Assembly: GCF_000478605.2 (NCBI RefSeq)
Contig: NZ_ASHX02000001.1
Span: forward strand, 310,001 to 374,000
Length of the DNA: 64,000 bases
Source: Streptomyces thermolilacinus SPC6
Lineage (GTDB): Bacteria; Actinomycetota; Actinomycetes; Streptomycetales; Streptomycetaceae
Direction of reading: 5' to 3'
Shown: positions 62,657 to 64,000 of the stretch, in pieces
Layout: every line of letters starts with the position of its first letter
Position numbering within the stretch: the first letter of the stretch is position 1
Translations under genes and position numbers: made by a program
Notes under the pieces: generated by a model
What the model saw: only the letters and a program-made list of their open reading frames with translations
Told to the model about the DNA's origin: nothing
Database searches by the model: none

Positions 62657-63148
62657 TCAGCGGCCGGCCGTGTGGGGGCGGCGCGCGCGGTGCCGCCCGC
62701 CCGCGCCGCCTCCGGCGCCGCCGCGCGGGGTGGAAGCCCTGTACAGCAGCAGCGAGACGACCGACAGGGCGATCAGCACGCCCCCGGCCGCCACGTGGAA
62801 CACGTGCGCACCGTCGGCGAACACGACCGTGTCGCGCAGTCCCAGCAGCCAGGGCGACGCCACCAGCCACGCGCCGGCGGCCAGTACGGTCAGATCCGCC
62901 CACCTGCCCAGGTGCCACTTGAAGCGGGCCATCGCGATGAACAGCACGATCATGCCGACGCCCAGCTCATTGCGGTGGGCGTCCTTGCCGGTCATCGGGT
63001 CGCCGTTCACCCATGGGGCGACGAACAGCGCGACGGCCGTGAGCACCAGCAACAGGCTCACGAGCTGGTCCCGCTGCCCTTCCCTGAGCGCTCTGCGCAC
63101 CTCGGGGGTCATCGGCTCCCGCACTTTCGCCAACGCTTTGCCGGCCAT
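62657..63148 (-). CDS. SPW-repeat membrane protein
   Basis: This 163-residue protein has four membrane helices in two SPW-type repeats (LFVAPWVNG and LVASPWLLG, the SPW motif being APW/SPW). SPW-repeat proteins are found next to Rieske and stress genes; their function is unknown. ATG 63148 is chosen because GAAGGGAGTGAGGGC precedes it; the frame extends upstream to 63217 without a ribosome binding site. The Rieske gene ends 66 bp upstream on the same strand. Confidence 0.85.
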   Translation of the reverse strand: MAGKALAKVREPMTPEVRRALREGQRDQLVSLLLVLTAVALFVAPWVNGDPMTGKDAHRNELGVGMIVLFIAMARFKWHLGRWADLTVLAAGAWLVASPWLLGLRDTVVFADGAHVFHVAAGGVLIALSVVSLLLYRASTPRGGAGGGAGGRHRARRPHTAGR

Positions 63149-63213
63149 GCCCTCACTCCCTTCCTCGGACCTCGCGGGGGCGGCCACCGCCACCCGCGAG
63201 GTTCCGACGCCTC

Positions 63214-64000
63214 TCACGCGGCCTCGGCACCGGCGCCGCGCCCCTCATCGCCCGGGCGCCGCAGCCGCACCTCCAGGCGGTCGCCCGTCACGCGAGTGTC
63301 GAACGACGGCTGGGGCGCCGTGGCCGGGCCCTCGACGTTCCAGCCGTCGGCCAGCCGGAACAGGCTGCCGTGCCAGGGGCACCGTACGCAGCCGTCCTCG
63401 ATGTCTCCCTCGGACAATGGCCCCGCCATGTGGCTGCACCGGTCGGCCAGCACATGGACGGCGCCGCCCTCCTCGCGGACCACCATCACCTCGACCTCCC
63501 CGACGAGGCGCCGTACGGGGCGGCCCACGGGGAACTCCGCGAGTGCGCCGACCTCGTGCCAGCCCTCCCCGACCACGTGCGGGACGTACTCGGCGTGGTT
63601 GGCGCCCGCCGCCTGCCGGTAGGCGAGGTGACCGCCCAGCGCGCCGCCGACGGCCACCACGGACAGCCCGGCCAGGCCCAGGGCCTTGCCGCGCCAGACC
63701 TGCCCCCGGCGCCGCGCCAGGTACGAGGACGCGTACAGGGCGACGGCCGTGAGGTTGGACGCCGCGTGCACCAGGCCCACCCGCTGCTGCTCCTTCGGCA
63801 GGTCCGCCCAGTCGGTCCACCCGGCCAGCGCCGAAGGCCCGGCCGCCACCAGGCCCACCCCGATGAGGGTCCGGGCGCCGCGCCGGTGGCCGGGCAGCAG
63901 GTCGAGCACGGCCGCCGACAGCCACGTGCCGAGCGGCACCTGCACCATCAGTGGATGCACGGGGTGGCCCAGCCAGCGCCCGTGCAGCACGTCCCGGCCC
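63214..64000 (-). CDS. DUF2231/Rieske [2Fe-2S] membrane protein, 5' end missing
   Basis: The window holds the C-terminal 260 or so residues; the true start lies beyond the right edge (reading GRDVLHGRWLGHPVHP at the boundary). Membrane helices with WLGHPVHPLMVQVPLGTWLSAAVLDL and GWTDWADLP form a DUF2231 domain. A C-terminal Rieske domain has CSHMAGPLSEGDIEDGCVRCPWHGSLF, with the Cys-x-His ... Cys-x-x-His ligands of a [2Fe-2S] cluster. It probably transfers electrons at the membrane. It precedes the SPW-repeat gene in one operon. Confidence 0.88.
   Translation of the reverse strand, partial: GRDVLHGRWLGHPVHPLMVQVPLGTWLSAAVLDLLPGHRRGARTLIGVGLVAAGPSALAGWTDWADLPKEQQRVGLVHAASNLTAVALYASSYLARRRGQVWRGKALGLAGLSVVAVGGALGGHLAYRQAAGANHAEYVPHVVGEGWHEVGALAEFPVGRPVRRLVGEVEVMVVREEGGAVHVLADRCSHMAGPLSEGDIEDGCVRCPWHGSLFRLADGWNVEGPATAPQPSFDTRVTGDRLEVRLRRPGDEGRGAGAEAA

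Overview
The window is high-GC (about 73%) actinobacterial DNA with strong GC3 bias, AGGAGG-like ribosome binding sites, many GTG starts, and gene families typical of Streptomyces: streptogrisin-type and M4/S8 secreted proteases, GH25 lysozyme, CBM2-linked mannanase, a type III PKS locus and a terpene synthase/P450 pair. I take it to be a Streptomyces chromosome segment rich in accessory genes, probably from a chromosome arm. I see no rRNA, tRNA, CRISPR array or insertion sequence.

Layout. 0-3 kb: the start of a LuxR-family (LAL) ATPase regulator, then a terpene synthase-cytochrome P450 operon on the minus strand. 3.5-8.2 kb: two secreted proteases around a MerR regulator. 8.4-9.6 kb: a graspetide (omega-ester peptide) precursor and its ATP-grasp maturase. 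9.7-12.5 kb: a class A PBP-like protein whose transpeptidase motifs are all lost, and a P-loop kinase with an acidic tail. 12.6-19.6 kb: a phenolic-lipid-like locus (UbiA prenyltransferase, type III PKS, ICMT-like methyltransferase, flavoprotein, SDR, phytoene-desaturase-like oxidoreductase, SRPBCC protein). 19.8-21 kb: a methyltransferase and a six-residue-repeat protein. 21.2-25.1 kb: a class III aminotransferase fused to an adenylate-forming domain, translationally linked to an aldehyde-dehydrogenase-like reductase; together they look like a module turning a carboxylate into an amine. 25.4-32.7 kb: GH25 lysozyme, cupin, MFS exporter, asparagine synthetase, a decayed TPR gene and a HAD-like protein. 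33-39 kb: a large LuxR-family regulator and a PucR-type regulator, both apparently frameshifted at C/G homopolymers, with a membrane-anchored PemK-like protein and a lipoprotein between them. 39.1-43.4 kb: an HSL esterase, a DD-peptidase-like serine hydrolase and a small membrane-protein operon. 44.4-50.8 kb: a streptogrisin-like protease and a beta-mannanase, each behind a perfect LacI-type palindrome, flanking an envelope-protein set (coiled-coil protein, holin-X, DUF3618, YihY). 50.9-56.1 kb: PadR/acyl-CoA dehydrogenase and TetR/hydrolase pairs with clear operators, then a frameshifted methyltransferase. 56.3-64 kb: an orphan cytochrome oxidase subunit I with CtaG-like and DUF2243 proteins, hemerythrin, a ferritin-like protein, DUF1360, SPW-repeat and Rieske proteins, which looks like an oxygen/iron/redox stress neighbourhood.

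The most unusual content is the aminotransferase-adenylation fusion with its reductase partner (21.2-25.1 kb), the graspetide pair (8.4-9.6 kb), the pseudo-transpeptidase PBP (9.7-11.7 kb) and the cluster of single-base frameshifts in regulatory and methyltransferase genes, which must be checked against raw reads before it is interpreted.
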